DNA of 64,000 nucleotides from Halapricum hydrolyticum (GCF_025517535.1 NZ_JAOPKC010000010.1:1-64000), one strand, 5' to 3'. Positions 9,373 through 17,194 are shown, counted from the stretch's first letter. The notes: generated from the letters alone by a model not told the origin. Numbers and translations: made by a program.

Positions 9373-9470
9373 GCGACCACCCCCAGCGCTTTGCGCTGTC
9401 GAGGTCGCATGGCTCGCTCACGGGCGCTGCCCGTTCGCGTGTTCGAGATGCGTGGCATCTCGCTTGTCAT
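9369..9470 (-). CDS. 33-codon linker ORF tiling the leuC-leuD gap
   Basis: A 33-residue ORF starts with ATG overlapping the leuC stop (ATGA) and ends with TGA overlapping the leuD start (ATGA), so the whole gap is readable as one coupled frame. The peptide is basic (begins MTSEMPRISN, ends ALGVVA) and resembles no family I know. The DNA is made almost wholly of perfect hairpins, so this may be a structured repeat that happens to keep an open frame and so preserves translational coupling between leuC and leuD. Whether the peptide has a role is unknown. Confidence 0.5.
   Translation of the reverse strand: MTSEMPRISNTRTGSARERAMRPRQRKALGVVA
9371..9462 (-). promoter_or_regulatory. Nested hairpins between leuC and leuD
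   Basis: Four inverted repeats lie here. An 8-bp stem 9371-9378/9403-9410 (ATGCGACC/GGTCGCAT) encloses a 6-bp stem 9384-9389/9393-9398 (CAGCGC/GCGCTG). Next come a 5-bp stem 9421-9425/9429-9433 and an 8-bp stem with a 3-nt loop, 9444-9451/9455-9462 (CGAGATGC/GCATCTCG). The outer first stem reaches into the leuD start codon, so in mRNA it could hold that start closed unless ribosomes translate through. Confidence 0.75.
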
Positions 9471-10888
9471 GCCAGGTTGACCTCCTTCAGGTCGCGCACG
9501 TCAGTGACCTCGCCGGTCACGGCCGCGGCCGCGACCATCCGCGGGTTCATCAACACAGTTCTCCCGTCCTTGGACCCCTGTCGGCCGATGAAGTTCCGGT
9601 TCGAGGAGCTGGCACAGGCCTCGTCACCCTCCAGCTGGTCCTCGTTCATGCCCAGACACATCGAACAGCCAGCGTTGCGCCACTCGAAGCCGGCCTCCTC
9701 GAAAGTGTCTTTCAGGCCTTCTTCCTCGGCGGCTCGCTGGACGCGCTGGCTGCCGGGGACGACCATCGCGCGGACGTCCTCGTCGACCTGACGACCCTCG
9801 ACGATCCGGGCCGCGCGGCGCAGGTCCGGCAGGCGCGCGTTGGTACACGAGCCCAGGAAGGCCACGTCGATCTCGTAGCCGTTCATCGTCTCGCCAGGCT
9901 CGACGCGCATGTGCTTCTGGGCACGGCGGGCGGTGTCCTGCTTGTCCTCGGCCAGATCTTCGGGTGCCGGAATCGGGTCGTTGATACCGATGCCCTGCCC
10001 GGGTGTGGTCCCCCACGTGACGACGGGCTCCAACTCTGAGGCGTCGATGTGGACGACGTCGTCGTACTCGGCGTCGTCGTCGCTCTGGATCGACTCCCAG
10101 TAGGGTTTGAGCTTCTCGAACTCCTCGGGGTTGTCCTGGAAGTAGTCGGTCTGCTCCAGCCATTCGAAGGTGGTCTCGTCGGGGTTGACGTACCCCGCGC
10201 GAGCGCCGCCCTCGATGGACATGTTACAGATCGACATCCGACCTTCCATGCCCAGGTTCTCGATGGCCTCGCCGGCGTACTCGTAGACGTAGCCGACGCC
10301 GCCCTCGGTCCCGAGGCGGCGGATGATCTCCAGGATGATGTCCTTGGCCTCGACGCCGTCGCCGAGTTCGCCGTCGACCTGGATCTTCCGAACTTTCTGT
10401 TTCTCCATCGCGATGGTCTGGGTGGCCAGGACGTCCCGGATCTGGGACGTGCCGATCCCGAACGCCAGCGCGCCGAACGCGCCGTGCGTGGAAGTGTGGC
10501 TGTCACCGCAGACGATGGTCTTACCGGGCTGGGTCAGCCCCTGCTCCGGGCCGACGACGTGGACGATCCCCTGATCCCCGGTGGTGGGGTCCAGGAAGTC
10601 GATGCCCGCGTCGCGGACGTTCGCCTCGAGTTCGGACATCATGTTCTCGGCCGCGTCGTCGGTGTAGGGTCGCGACTGATCGGCCGTCGGGACGATGTGG
10701 TCCACGGTGGCGAGGGTGAGGTCCGGTCGCGCGACCTCGATGTCGCGCTCGCGGAGCATCCCGAACGCCTGCGGGCTCGTGACCTCGTGGATGAGGTGCA
10801 GCCCGACGAACAACTGGTCCTGCCCGTTCGGCAGTTCGGTTACCTTGTGTTTCTCCCATACCTTGTCGTACAGCGTTCCGTCACTCAT
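9467..10888 (-). CDS. leuC: 3-isopropylmalate dehydratase large subunit
   Basis: A 473-residue aconitase-superfamily large subunit. It has DHIVPT near residue 62, the CGDSHTSTHGAFG motif, and the three 4Fe-4S cysteines, one in FLGSCTNAR and two in NAGCSMCLGMN, plus a NRNFIGRQG end motif. It forms the LeuCD dehydratase in the leucine pathway. The start MSDGTLYDK is preceded by short upstream ORFs: the stop of a 9-codon mini-ORF overlaps the leuC ATG, and a 34-codon ORF runs from the ilvC stop into leuC codon 3. Sits between ilvC and leuD in the same operon. Confidence 0.96.
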   Translation of the reverse strand: MSDGTLYDKVWEKHKVTELPNGQDQLFVGLHLIHEVTSPQAFGMLRERDIEVARPDLTLATVDHIVPTADQSRPYTDDAAENMMSELEANVRDAGIDFLDPTTGDQGIVHVVGPEQGLTQPGKTIVCGDSHTSTHGAFGALAFGIGTSQIRDVLATQTIAMEKQKVRKIQVDGELGDGVEAKDIILEIIRRLGTEGGVGYVYEYAGEAIENLGMEGRMSICNMSIEGGARAGYVNPDETTFEWLEQTDYFQDNPEEFEKLKPYWESIQSDDDAEYDDVVHIDASELEPVVTWGTTPGQGIGINDPIPAPEDLAEDKQDTARRAQKHMRVEPGETMNGYEIDVAFLGSCTNARLPDLRRAARIVEGRQVDEDVRAMVVPGSQRVQRAAEEEGLKDTFEEAGFEWRNAGCSMCLGMNEDQLEGDEACASSSNRNFIGRQGSKDGRTVLMNPRMVAAAAVTGEVTDVRDLKEVNLA

Positions 10889-10985
10889 TGTCCGTCTCCG
10901 TGTCGTGTCTGCATTTGTTATCGTACTGTGTCCGTGTCTGCATTTGTTGCCGTGCCGCCGTTTGTCCGTGCGTCTGACTCGTCAT
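10881..10985 (-). CDS. 34-codon linker ORF between ilvC and leuC
   Basis: The ATG overlaps the ilvC stop as ATGA and the frame stays open across the whole gap, ending 8 nt inside leuC. The peptide is polar, Gln/Thr-rich (starts MTSQTHGQTAARQQ, ends TETDNE) and unlike any family I recognise. Inside it, in another frame, lies a 9-codon mini-ORF (10885-10914, starts MQTRH) whose stop overlaps the leuC ATG. Both would deliver ribosomes to leuC. I cannot tell which is translated; low-complexity composition makes a structural protein role unlikely. Confidence 0.4.
   Translation of the reverse strand: MTSQTHGQTAARQQMQTRTQYDNKCRHDTETDNE
10900..10948 (-). repeat. Two copies of a short motif upstream of leuC, shared with ilvB
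   Basis: CGTGTCTGCATTTGTT occurs at 10904-10919 and again at 10933-10948. GTGTCGTGTCTGCATT at 10900-10915 recurs exactly at 14417-14432 before ilvB. On the coding strand the shared 16-mer is AATGCAGACACGACAC, and in both places it begins a mini-ORF reading MQTRH whose stop codon overlaps the start of the following gene. Confidence 0.7.
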
Positions 10986-11995
10986 TCCGCGCTCTCGTCC
11001 CAGTCGAACAGCTCGCGCAGGCGACCGCCCACGTCTTCGATGTCGTGGTTCTGCTCGGCTTCCCGGAGCTGCTTGTAGCTGGGTCGGTTCGTCTGGTTCT
11101 CGGAGATCCACTCCTTGGCGAACTCGCCGTTCTGGACCTCCTGCAGTATCTGCTCCATTCCCTCGCGGGCCGAGTCGTCGATGACGTACTCGCCGCGGGT
11201 CAATCCGCCGTATTCGGCCGTATCGGAGACCGAGTCCCACATCTCCATCAGTCCACCCTCATAGATGAGATCGACGATCAACTTCATCTCGTTCATGACC
11301 TCGAAATAGGCCATCTCCGGACTGTAGCCGGCCTCAACCAGCGTCTCGTATCCGACCTTCATCATCTCTGTGACGCCGCCACAGAGGACGGCCTGCTCGC
11401 CGAACAGGTCCGTCTCGGTCTCCTCCTGGAACGTCGTCTCGATGACCCCTGCGCGGGTACAGCCGATGGCCTTCGCGTAGGCCAGCGCTTCGTCTTTGGC
11501 CTTGCCGGTGGCGTCCTGATAGACCGCAACCAGACCGGGCGTCCCCTCGCCGCGCTTGTACGTTCGTCGAACGAGATGGCCCGGCGACTTGGGCGCGACC
11601 ATCGTCACGTCGACGCCCTCGGGCGGTTCTATCTGGCCGTAGTGGATGTTGAACCCGTGGGCGAACTGCAGCGTGTCGCCTTCCTCCAGGTTCGGCTCGA
11701 CCGCGTTCTCGTAGACGTCCGGCTGCACCGTATCGGGGACCAGCATGACCACGATATCGCCTTGGGCCGCTGCTTCGGGCTGGGTCGCGACCTCGATCCC
11801 GTCGGCTTTCGCCTCCTCTCGCGAGGGGGACCCCTCGCGAACGCCGACGACCACGTCGACGCCGCTGTCGGCGAGGTTCTGTGCGTGGGCGTGGCCCTGG
11901 CTCCCGTAACCCAGAACGGCTACGGTCCGGTCGTCCAGTATCGATTCGTCCGCGTCCTCGTCGTAGTATACGTCCGTACTAAATTCGTCTACCAT
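10982..11995 (-). CDS. ilvC: Ketol-acid reductoisomerase
   Basis: A 337-residue class I enzyme. The NADPH site is GYGSQGHAHAQNL (about residue 32-44) and the metal/substrate region includes MLVPDTVQPDVY and ETDLFGEQAVLCGG, with the knotted C-terminal domain intact. It converts acetolactate or acetohydroxybutyrate into the dihydroxy acids of valine and isoleucine synthesis. It lies 21 bp after ilvN and is followed by a coupled linker ORF to leuC, all in one transcription unit. Confidence 0.97.
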   Translation of the reverse strand: MVDEFSTDVYYDEDADESILDDRTVAVLGYGSQGHAHAQNLADSGVDVVVGVREGSPSREEAKADGIEVATQPEAAAQGDIVVMLVPDTVQPDVYENAVEPNLEEGDTLQFAHGFNIHYGQIEPPEGVDVTMVAPKSPGHLVRRTYKRGEGTPGLVAVYQDATGKAKDEALAYAKAIGCTRAGVIETTFQEETETDLFGEQAVLCGGVTEMMKVGYETLVEAGYSPEMAYFEVMNEMKLIVDLIYEGGLMEMWDSVSDTAEYGGLTRGEYVIDDSAREGMEQILQEVQNGEFAKEWISENQTNRPSYKQLREAEQNHDIEDVGGRLRELFDWDESAE

Positions 11996-12016
11996 AGGTG
12001 ATTCGTCGGGGATCGC

Positions 12017-12631
12017 TCAGTTATCGCTTTCCATTGTCGCCGAGTCCATCGTCTTCGAGCCGCGCTCGAGGGCGGCCGCGCCGGTGCGGACGATCTCGAG
12101 CACATCGAACTGTTCGAACGCCTCGATCGCGGCGTCGATCTTCTGCTTGCTGCCGGTGATTTCGACGGTCACTGCGTCTTTCGAGGCGTCGACGGCGTCG
12201 CCGCCGTACATCTGCGCGACCGCCTGCACGTCGTCGGGCTTGTCGCCAGCGACCTTGATCAGCGCCAGCTCACGGCGCATGGCCGCCGACTCCAGTTCCT
12301 CGACCTCGATGACGGGGATGAGCTTGCGGAGCTGCTTTTTCGCCTGCTGGACGCCCGGCTCGGGCTCCTCGATGACGATCGTCATCCGGGCAGTCGTCTC
12401 GTCGGCCGTCGGTCCCACAGTGAGACTCTCGATGTTGAACTGTCGGCGGCTGAACAGGCTCGACACTTCCGACAGGACGCCGGGCTCGTGTTTGACCAGC
12501 GCCGACAACACGGCCATCCGCGGCTCGTGGGTCGCCTCTGCTTCGGGATCGATGCGGATTCCTTGCGTGTTGCGCCGACCGATCGGACGCATCCGTTCGT
12601 CCGGGGCCGGACCGGGCATTTCTCCGGGCAT
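12017..12631 (-). CDS. ilvN: Acetolactate synthase regulatory small subunit
   Basis: A 204-residue protein with an N-terminal ACT domain (AVLSALVKHEPGVLSEVSSLF, then RRQFNIESLTVG) and the C-terminal ALS_ss domain (ELALIKV to EIVRTGAAALERG). The ACT domain normally binds valine for feedback inhibition of IlvB. The start is 1 bp after the ilvB stop. An acidic tail of about 15 residues follows the usual family end. Confidence 0.95.
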   Translation of the reverse strand: MPGEMPGPAPDERMRPIGRRNTQGIRIDPEAEATHEPRMAVLSALVKHEPGVLSEVSSLFSRRQFNIESLTVGPTADETTARMTIVIEEPEPGVQQAKKQLRKLIPVIEVEELESAAMRRELALIKVAGDKPDDVQAVAQMYGGDAVDASKDAVTVEITGSKQKIDAAIEAFEQFDVLEIVRTGAAALERGSKTMDSATMESDN

Positions 12632-12632
12632 C

Positions 12633-14396
12633 TCAGATCATCTCCAGGTGTTGCTCGTTCAGGGCAAACAGTCCGTTGTCGCCACCGGAGGGGACCATCG
12701 GGAAGACGTTCTCGGCGGGATCGATGATCGCGTCGATCACGGCCGGTCCGTCGTACTCGCGGGCGGCCTGGATGGTCTCCTCGACGTCCTCGGGCTCTTC
12801 CAGCCGGAACCCGCGCGCGCCGAACGCTTCCGCGAGCTTGTCGAACTCCGGCACCCAGGGGTATTCGGAGGCCATCCGACGCCCCTCGTAGAAGCCGTCC
12901 TGCCACTGGCGGACCATCCCGATCGCCTCGTTGTTGAGTATGACGTAGGTGACGTCGAGGTTCTCCCGGACCGCCACCGACAGCTCCTGCATCGTCATCA
13001 GGAAGGATCCGTCTCCGTCGAAGGTGACGACTTCCTTGTCGGGTGCGCCGATCTTCGCACCGATGGCCGACGGGACACCGTATCCCATCGTCCCCAGGCC
13101 GTTCGATGAGACCCACGTTCGCGGGTATTCGTAGGTCCAGAACTGGGCGGCCCACATCTGGTGTTGCCCGACGCCGGTCGTGACGATCGCGTCGTCGTCG
13201 GCCAGTTCGTCGAACTTCTCGACGACGTACTGTGGCTTGAGCGGCTCGTCCTCGGGCATCTCGTAGGTCAGCGGATACTCCTCGGTCCAGGTCTGGCACT
13301 GCTCGCGCCACTCGTCGGCCTCCGGCGCACGTGTCATCGCGTCGTCCAGCTGTTCCAGCACGCGCTCGGCGTCGCCGATTAGCGGATGGTCAGCCTCGAT
13401 GTTCTTGGAAATTTCCGCCGGATCGATCTCGACGTGGATGACGTCCGCGTCTGGTGCGAACGACTCGACGCCGCCGGTCAGCCGGTCGTCGAAGCGGGTG
13501 CCGACGCCCAGCAGCACGTCACAGTTGGTAACGGCCATGTTCGCCGCACCGGTCCCGTGCATCCCGGCCATCCCCAGCGAGAGGTCGTCGGTCTCCGGGA
13601 ACGTCCCCAGCCCGGGCATCGTCGTGATGACGGGGATCTCGTACTCGCGAGCGAACGATCGGAGATCGTCGCTGGCCTCGCTTTTCACGACACCGCCACC
13701 GGAAAGGATCAGCGGGCGGTCGGCCTCTTTCAGTGCCGTCGCGGCTGCTTCGACTGCCGATTCGTCGGCCTCGACCGGCTCGTCGTGGGTTTCAGGCGTC
13801 TTCGGGGGATTCGGCCACTGGTCGGTCTCGCCTTTGGTGATGTCCTTCGGGAGGTCGACCAGCGTCGGGCCCTGCCGGCCCTTTTCCGCCAGCGCGAACG
13901 CCTCGCTGACGTCGTCACCGACCGTGTCCGAGTGATCGGCGAAGTAGTTCTGCTTGGTGATCGGCATCGTGATGCCGGTCGTGTCGGTCTCCTGGAAGGC
14001 GTCGTTACCGACGAAATCGGTCGCGACCTGGCCGGTCAGCGCGATCAACGGATCGGAGTCCATCGCCGCGTCGGCGATACCCGTCACCAGGTTCGTCGCG
14101 CCGGGGCCGGAGGTGGCCATCGCCAGACCGGGTTCGCCGGTGACGATCCCGTAGGCGTCGGCCGCGTGAGCCGCGCCCTGCTCGTGCGCCATCGTGATGT
14201 GGCTAATCGAGGAGTCGTACAGGGCGTCGTAGACGGGCATGATCGCGCCGCCCTGGACGCCGAAGGCGTGCTCGACGCCGGCCTGTTCGAGCGCGGCGAT
14301 CACCGATTGGGAGCCGGTTGTGACCTCTTCGATGCCGTTCTCTCGTTCGGGAACTTCTTCTGGGTCCCGTTTGGGAATCGATGCGCGTTCACTCAT
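12633..14396 (-). CDS. ilvB: Acetolactate synthase large subunit
   Basis: A 587-residue ThDP enzyme. The catalytic Glu lies in AHEQGAAHAADAYG near residue 92, and the ThDP/Mg site is GDGSFLMTMQELSVA followed by LNNEAIGM. It makes acetolactate from pyruvate, the first common step to valine and leucine, and acetohydroxybutyrate for isoleucine. Its ATG overlaps by ATGA the stop of a 12-codon mini-ORF, and a 27-codon hydrophobic leader ORF with its own TATA box lies ~100 nt upstream, suggesting translation-linked control. Confidence 0.97.
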   Translation of the reverse strand: MSERASIPKRDPEEVPERENGIEEVTTGSQSVIAALEQAGVEHAFGVQGGAIMPVYDALYDSSISHITMAHEQGAAHAADAYGIVTGEPGLAMATSGPGATNLVTGIADAAMDSDPLIALTGQVATDFVGNDAFQETDTTGITMPITKQNYFADHSDTVGDDVSEAFALAEKGRQGPTLVDLPKDITKGETDQWPNPPKTPETHDEPVEADESAVEAAATALKEADRPLILSGGGVVKSEASDDLRSFAREYEIPVITTMPGLGTFPETDDLSLGMAGMHGTGAANMAVTNCDVLLGVGTRFDDRLTGGVESFAPDADVIHVEIDPAEISKNIEADHPLIGDAERVLEQLDDAMTRAPEADEWREQCQTWTEEYPLTYEMPEDEPLKPQYVVEKFDELADDDAIVTTGVGQHQMWAAQFWTYEYPRTWVSSNGLGTMGYGVPSAIGAKIGAPDKEVVTFDGDGSFLMTMQELSVAVRENLDVTYVILNNEAIGMVRQWQDGFYEGRRMASEYPWVPEFDKLAEAFGARGFRLEEPEDVEETIQAAREYDGPAVIDAIIDPAENVFPMVPSGGDNGLFALNEQHLEMI

Positions 14397-14431
14397 GATC
14401 GATCACTGTGTGTTGGGTGTCGTGTCTGCAT
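14393..14431 (-). CDS. 12-codon mini-ORF coupled to ilvB
   Basis: ATG at 14431 reads MQTRHPTHSDRS and ends in TGA overlapping the ilvB ATG (ATGA). The first five codons are identical to the 9-codon mini-ORF in front of leuC (10885-10914). A conserved start with a variable end and the same coupling geometry argues against pure chance, but the ORF is very short. It may act by feeding ribosomes to ilvB. Confidence 0.35.
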   Translation of the reverse strand: MQTRHPTHSDRS

Positions 14432-14491
14432 TGCTGGTTGCTGGGTTGGTGTTCGAGAACGATACCGGCCGGAACGAGAGCGTGTGATAGC

Positions 14492-14508
14492 GGGGCCTAA
14501 CGGGCCCC
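14492..14508 (-). promoter_or_regulatory. GC hairpin at the end of the ilvB leader ORF
   Basis: A 6-bp all-GC stem, GGGGCC at 14492-14497 and GGCCCC at 14503-14508, with a 5-nt loop that contains most of the leader stop codon. A ribosome stopping at or before the leader end would cover or free this stem, as in attenuators. It has no U-tract in the ilvB direction. Confidence 0.6.
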
Positions 14509-14580
14509 TACAATACCGCCGAGAAGGACGAGCGCGCCGCTGGTGACGGGGCGATCCCGAGCGCCAGCGGGCTGTATCAT
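14497..14580 (-). CDS. 27-codon leaderless leader peptide upstream of ilvB
   Basis: ATG at 14580 to TAG at 14497. Residues 16-24 read ALVLLGGIV, so 6 of 9 residues are Leu, Val or Ile, the products of this pathway. A TATA-like TTTATTA (14613-14607) ends 26 nt before the ATG, the expected spacing for a leaderless haloarchaeal transcript that starts at this codon. The stop lies in the loop/stem of a GC hairpin, and ilvB starts 100 nt further on after a coupled mini-ORF. The arrangement looks like a leader peptide for attenuation by branched-chain amino acid supply. That function is inference. Confidence 0.6.
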   Translation of the reverse strand: MIQPAGARDRPVTSGALVLLGGIVGAR

Positions 14581-14606
14581 CAGTACGTGAATCTGTCCGT
14601 CCCGGG

Positions 14607-14613
14607 TAATAAA
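14607..14613 (-). promoter_or_regulatory. TATA-like box for the ilvB leader transcript
   Basis: TTTATTA on the minus strand, 26 nt before the leader ATG. It would place transcription start at the ATG, giving a leaderless message. It separates ilvBNC-leuCD from leuA as a possible independent transcript. Confidence 0.6.
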
Positions 14614-14754
14614 GGTTCCGTGAGAGCGGCTGGCGAGGTGACGGTCGTCGTCCTGTGGGTGTCGAACGAGACGGTCGCCGGCTCGCGTCCTGTAACGCCC
14701 TCGCGTACGGCAGCCGCTGCTGACCGGGGGGCTCGATCGCGGTCGGCGACATGA

Positions 14755-15988
14755 TCAGACGCTGACCTCCTCGACTCGCGTGCGGTCGACGCCGACTTCG
14801 TCGGCGAACCGTTCGAGGACGTCCAGCGTGACCTGTCGTTTCTCGGCGCCGTAGTCCTTGACGCGACGGGTCACCTGCCGGACTTCCTCGTCGGTCGGGT
14901 TGTACCCGGCCTCGGTCAGCCGCTCGCGAACGGAGTGGGTGCCGGTGTGTTTGCCCAGAACCAGTTCGCGTTCGGCCCCCACCATCTCGGGGGTCATCAC
15001 GCCCGGCTCGAAGGTGTCGGCGTTCTCGATGACGCCGGCGGCGTGGATACCACTTTCATGGGAGAAGGCGTTGGCGCCGACGACCGGCTTGTTGCCGGGT
15101 ACGGCGATCGAACTCTTCTCCTCGATCAGCCTCGACAGTTCGGTAATCTTCGTCGTGTCGATCCCGGTATCGACGTCGTAGAGGCTCTCCAGTGCCATCA
15201 CGACTTCCTCGTAGGCGGCGTTGCCCGCCCGCTCGCCGATGCCGTTGACCGACACCTGCGACTGGGCGGCACCGGCCTCGTAGCCCGACAGGGCGTTGGC
15301 CGTCGCCAGCCCGAAGTCGTCGTGGGTGTGAACGTCCACGCGGGCGTCCGTGTGCTCGAGGACCGTCCCGACCAGGTCCTCGAACCGGCCGGGGGTTGCG
15401 ACGCCCGTGGTGTCCGGGATGTTGATCCAGTCGGTGCCTCCCTCGGAGACGGCCTCGACGACCTCGATCAGGAACGACTCGTCGGTGCGCGTCGCGTCCA
15501 TCGGTGAGAACATGCACTCGACGCCCGCCTCTTTGACGCGTTCGACCGACTCGACCGCACGGCTGAGTGCGTCTTCACGGGTGGCGTGCATGCTATCCTG
15601 CAGCTGGACGTCGCTGGTCGAGACGAACACGTGGACCAGTTCGACGCCCGAATCGAGCGCCGCTTCGACGTCGTCCTCGACGACGCGGGCCAGTCCACAG
15701 ACGGTCGTGGACGTCGAGGCGGCGATGTCCCGGACCGCCTCGAACTCCGCGTCGGAGTTGACCGGGAACCCGGCCTCGATGACGTGGGTCCCCATCTCGT
15801 CGAGCAGCGCGGCTATCTCGCGTTTGTCTTCGTAACTGAACGACGTACCAGGCGACTGCTCCCCGTCGCGGAGCGTCGTGTCGAAAATTCGTGCCTCGTC
15901 GATTTCAGAGGTGCTATCGAGTGTGCCCTGGAAGAACTCGATCCGCCGGAGACTCCGACGTGCCCTCGGTGTGTTGGGTCATTTGCAT
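14755..15988 (-). CDS. leuA: 2-isopropylmalate (or citramalate) synthase with apparent 5' frameshift
   Basis: The body is a DRE-TIM aldolase: IFDTTLRDGEQSPG, MGTHVIEAGFPV, HTHDDFGLATANALSGYEAGA and GNAAYEEVVMAL are diagnostic. At about 400 residues it lacks the LeuA C-terminal allosteric domain, so citramalate synthase is possible. The frame holding RDGEQ has no ATG, GTG or TTG upstream of that motif before a stop. The likely start, ATG at 15988 or 15982 (MTQHTEG...), lies in another frame and reaches the leuA frame only with a 1-nt shift near 15940-15950. A TATA-like TTTTTATAT (16017-16009) supports that start. It is either a sequence error, a real mutation or frameshifting. Confidence 0.75.
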
Positions 15989-16008
15989 CCGAATCAAGGT
16001 CACTCGCG

Positions 16009-16017
16009 ATATAAAAA
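16009..16017 (-). promoter_or_regulatory. TATA-like box for leuA
   Basis: TTTTTATAT on the minus strand, centred about 25 nt before the ATG at 15988, the spacing of a leaderless transcript. Confidence 0.55.
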
Positions 16018-16180
16018 GGTTGTTCTCCCGTGATCGGCCCGCCTTTAGGAATCGTATTGTGACAAAGTGTCAGTGGACGTTCGTCAGTCCCGGTAGCTGC
16101 TACCGTCCCGGAGATGGACGGGTGTCAGATTCGGACGCTCATATGCACCATTTTTGTCGGTGGCCGCCGAGAGGAGACGT

Positions 16181-16474
16181 ATGGCCGAGTTCGATCTCGA
16201 TCTGCAGGCTGTCGAGGACAAGCTAGAGGGGGGCGAAGAGAGAGACAGCCGGATCGTGCTGGACATTCTCGACGGATCCACTCCCGACGCGGAATGGATC
16301 GAGTTGCTCGAAGACGACGCAGTCCTCGTTCTCAGCGTCGATGGGAACGTCAACGAACTCGCAGCCGGGTTCGCCCGCGACGTCCGGGACATGGGCGGCG
16401 AGCTGGTTCACTTCAGAGGGTTCCTGATCGTCGCTCCACCGGGTGTATCAGTCGACACCGACCGGCTGGACTGA
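16181..16474 (+). CDS. Conserved haloarchaeal protein (DUF5779-like)
   Basis: A 97-residue acidic protein from the ATG at 16181, with GAGGAG 5-10 nt upstream, a good Shine-Dalgarno and unusual in this window. Features are FDLDLQAVEDKLEGG, LDILDGSTPDAEWIELL and ELAAGFARDVRDMGGELVHFRGFLIV, ending PPGVSVDTDRLD. I associate this pattern with the haloarchaeal family DUF5779, from memory. No catalytic motif is visible. Divergent from leuA and convergent with the GDT1-like gene. Confidence 0.75.
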   Translation: MAEFDLDLQAVEDKLEGGEERDSRIVLDILDGSTPDAEWIELLEDDAVLVLSVDGNVNELAAGFARDVRDMGGELVHFRGFLIVAPPGVSVDTDRLD

Positions 16475-16480
16475 CATCGC

Positions 16481-17194
16481 CTAGATCCCGACAGTAGTGA
16501 GCAGATCGAGCAGCGTCGATCCGACCGCGTTCACGACGGTTTCCCAGACGGAGAAGCCGGTCGTGATCGCCAGTACAGTGTCGGCGGCGAAGAAGGCGAA
16601 GATCGCCGCGCCGACGAAGTGAGCCTTCCGGATGTCGAACCGGTGCGAGAACGTGTGGAAGAAGTACGCGTTCGCGAGGCTCACGGGGATGATGGCGAGC
16701 ATCTCGCCGATCCAGATCCCGGGATGGGCGCCGTACTGAGCGGCCAGCGTGATCGTGATCAGCTGAGTCTTGTCGCCGAACTCACCGGCGCTCATCATCG
16801 CGAAGATCGGCAGCCAGCCGCCGAGCGCGTTCGGGACCTCGCGACCGAAGATCTCGACGTCCAGATTGCCCTCCGCGCCGAACGCGCCGCCGTCGGTCGC
16901 GGTCGGATGGGTCTGCTTCGCGGGGGCCGACCGGAGGAGCAAGACCGCAAACACCGCGAACAGGATCGCGGTAAAGAGATTCAGGTAAAGCTCCGGGAGC
17001 GCGCCCTGCAACGCGTTGCCGAAGAGGATCTCCAGCGCCGTCCAGCCCGCGAAGGCGGCTCCGGCAGCCGAGACCACAATCAACGGGTGGTATCGCGTCG
17101 AGAGGCCCGCGATGATGAACTGTACCTTCTCCCCCGGGAGGACCGCCAGTTGTGCCGTCGCAGCGACGAACACGACTATAAGAAAATCTGACAT
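16481..17194 (-). CDS. TMEM165/GDT1 family cation transporter
   Basis: A 237-residue membrane protein with about six to seven helices in two halves. The second half carries the family signature SAGEFGDKTQLITI (E-x-G-D-[KR]-[TS]). The first half has a degenerate copy, VLPGEKVQFI, in which the Gly-Asp is changed. GDT1/MntX-type proteins move Mn2+ or Ca2+ across membranes. The start MSDFLIVVFVA leads straight into helix 1. A loop near residue 90-115 is acidic. The asymmetric motif decay is worth noting. Confidence 0.88.
   Translation of the reverse strand: MSDFLIVVFVAATAQLAVLPGEKVQFIIAGLSTRYHPLIVVSAAGAAFAGWTALEILFGNALQGALPELYLNLFTAILFAVFAVLLLRSAPAKQTHPTATDGGAFGAEGNLDVEIFGREVPNALGGWLPIFAMMSAGEFGDKTQLITITLAAQYGAHPGIWIGEMLAIIPVSLANAYFFHTFSHRFDIRKAHFVGAAIFAFFAADTVLAITTGFSVWETVVNAVGSTLLDLLTTVGI

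Noticed and set aside
14393..14752. 119-residue ORF spanning the leuA-ilvB gap
   Set aside because: Arg/Ser/Pro-rich composition. I keep only its last 12 codons as a mini-ORF and the separate 27-codon leader in another frame.
16091..16103. GGTAGCTGCTACC palindrome upstream of the 16181 gene
   Set aside because: Short, no T-run, and isolated; not enough for an operator or terminator call.
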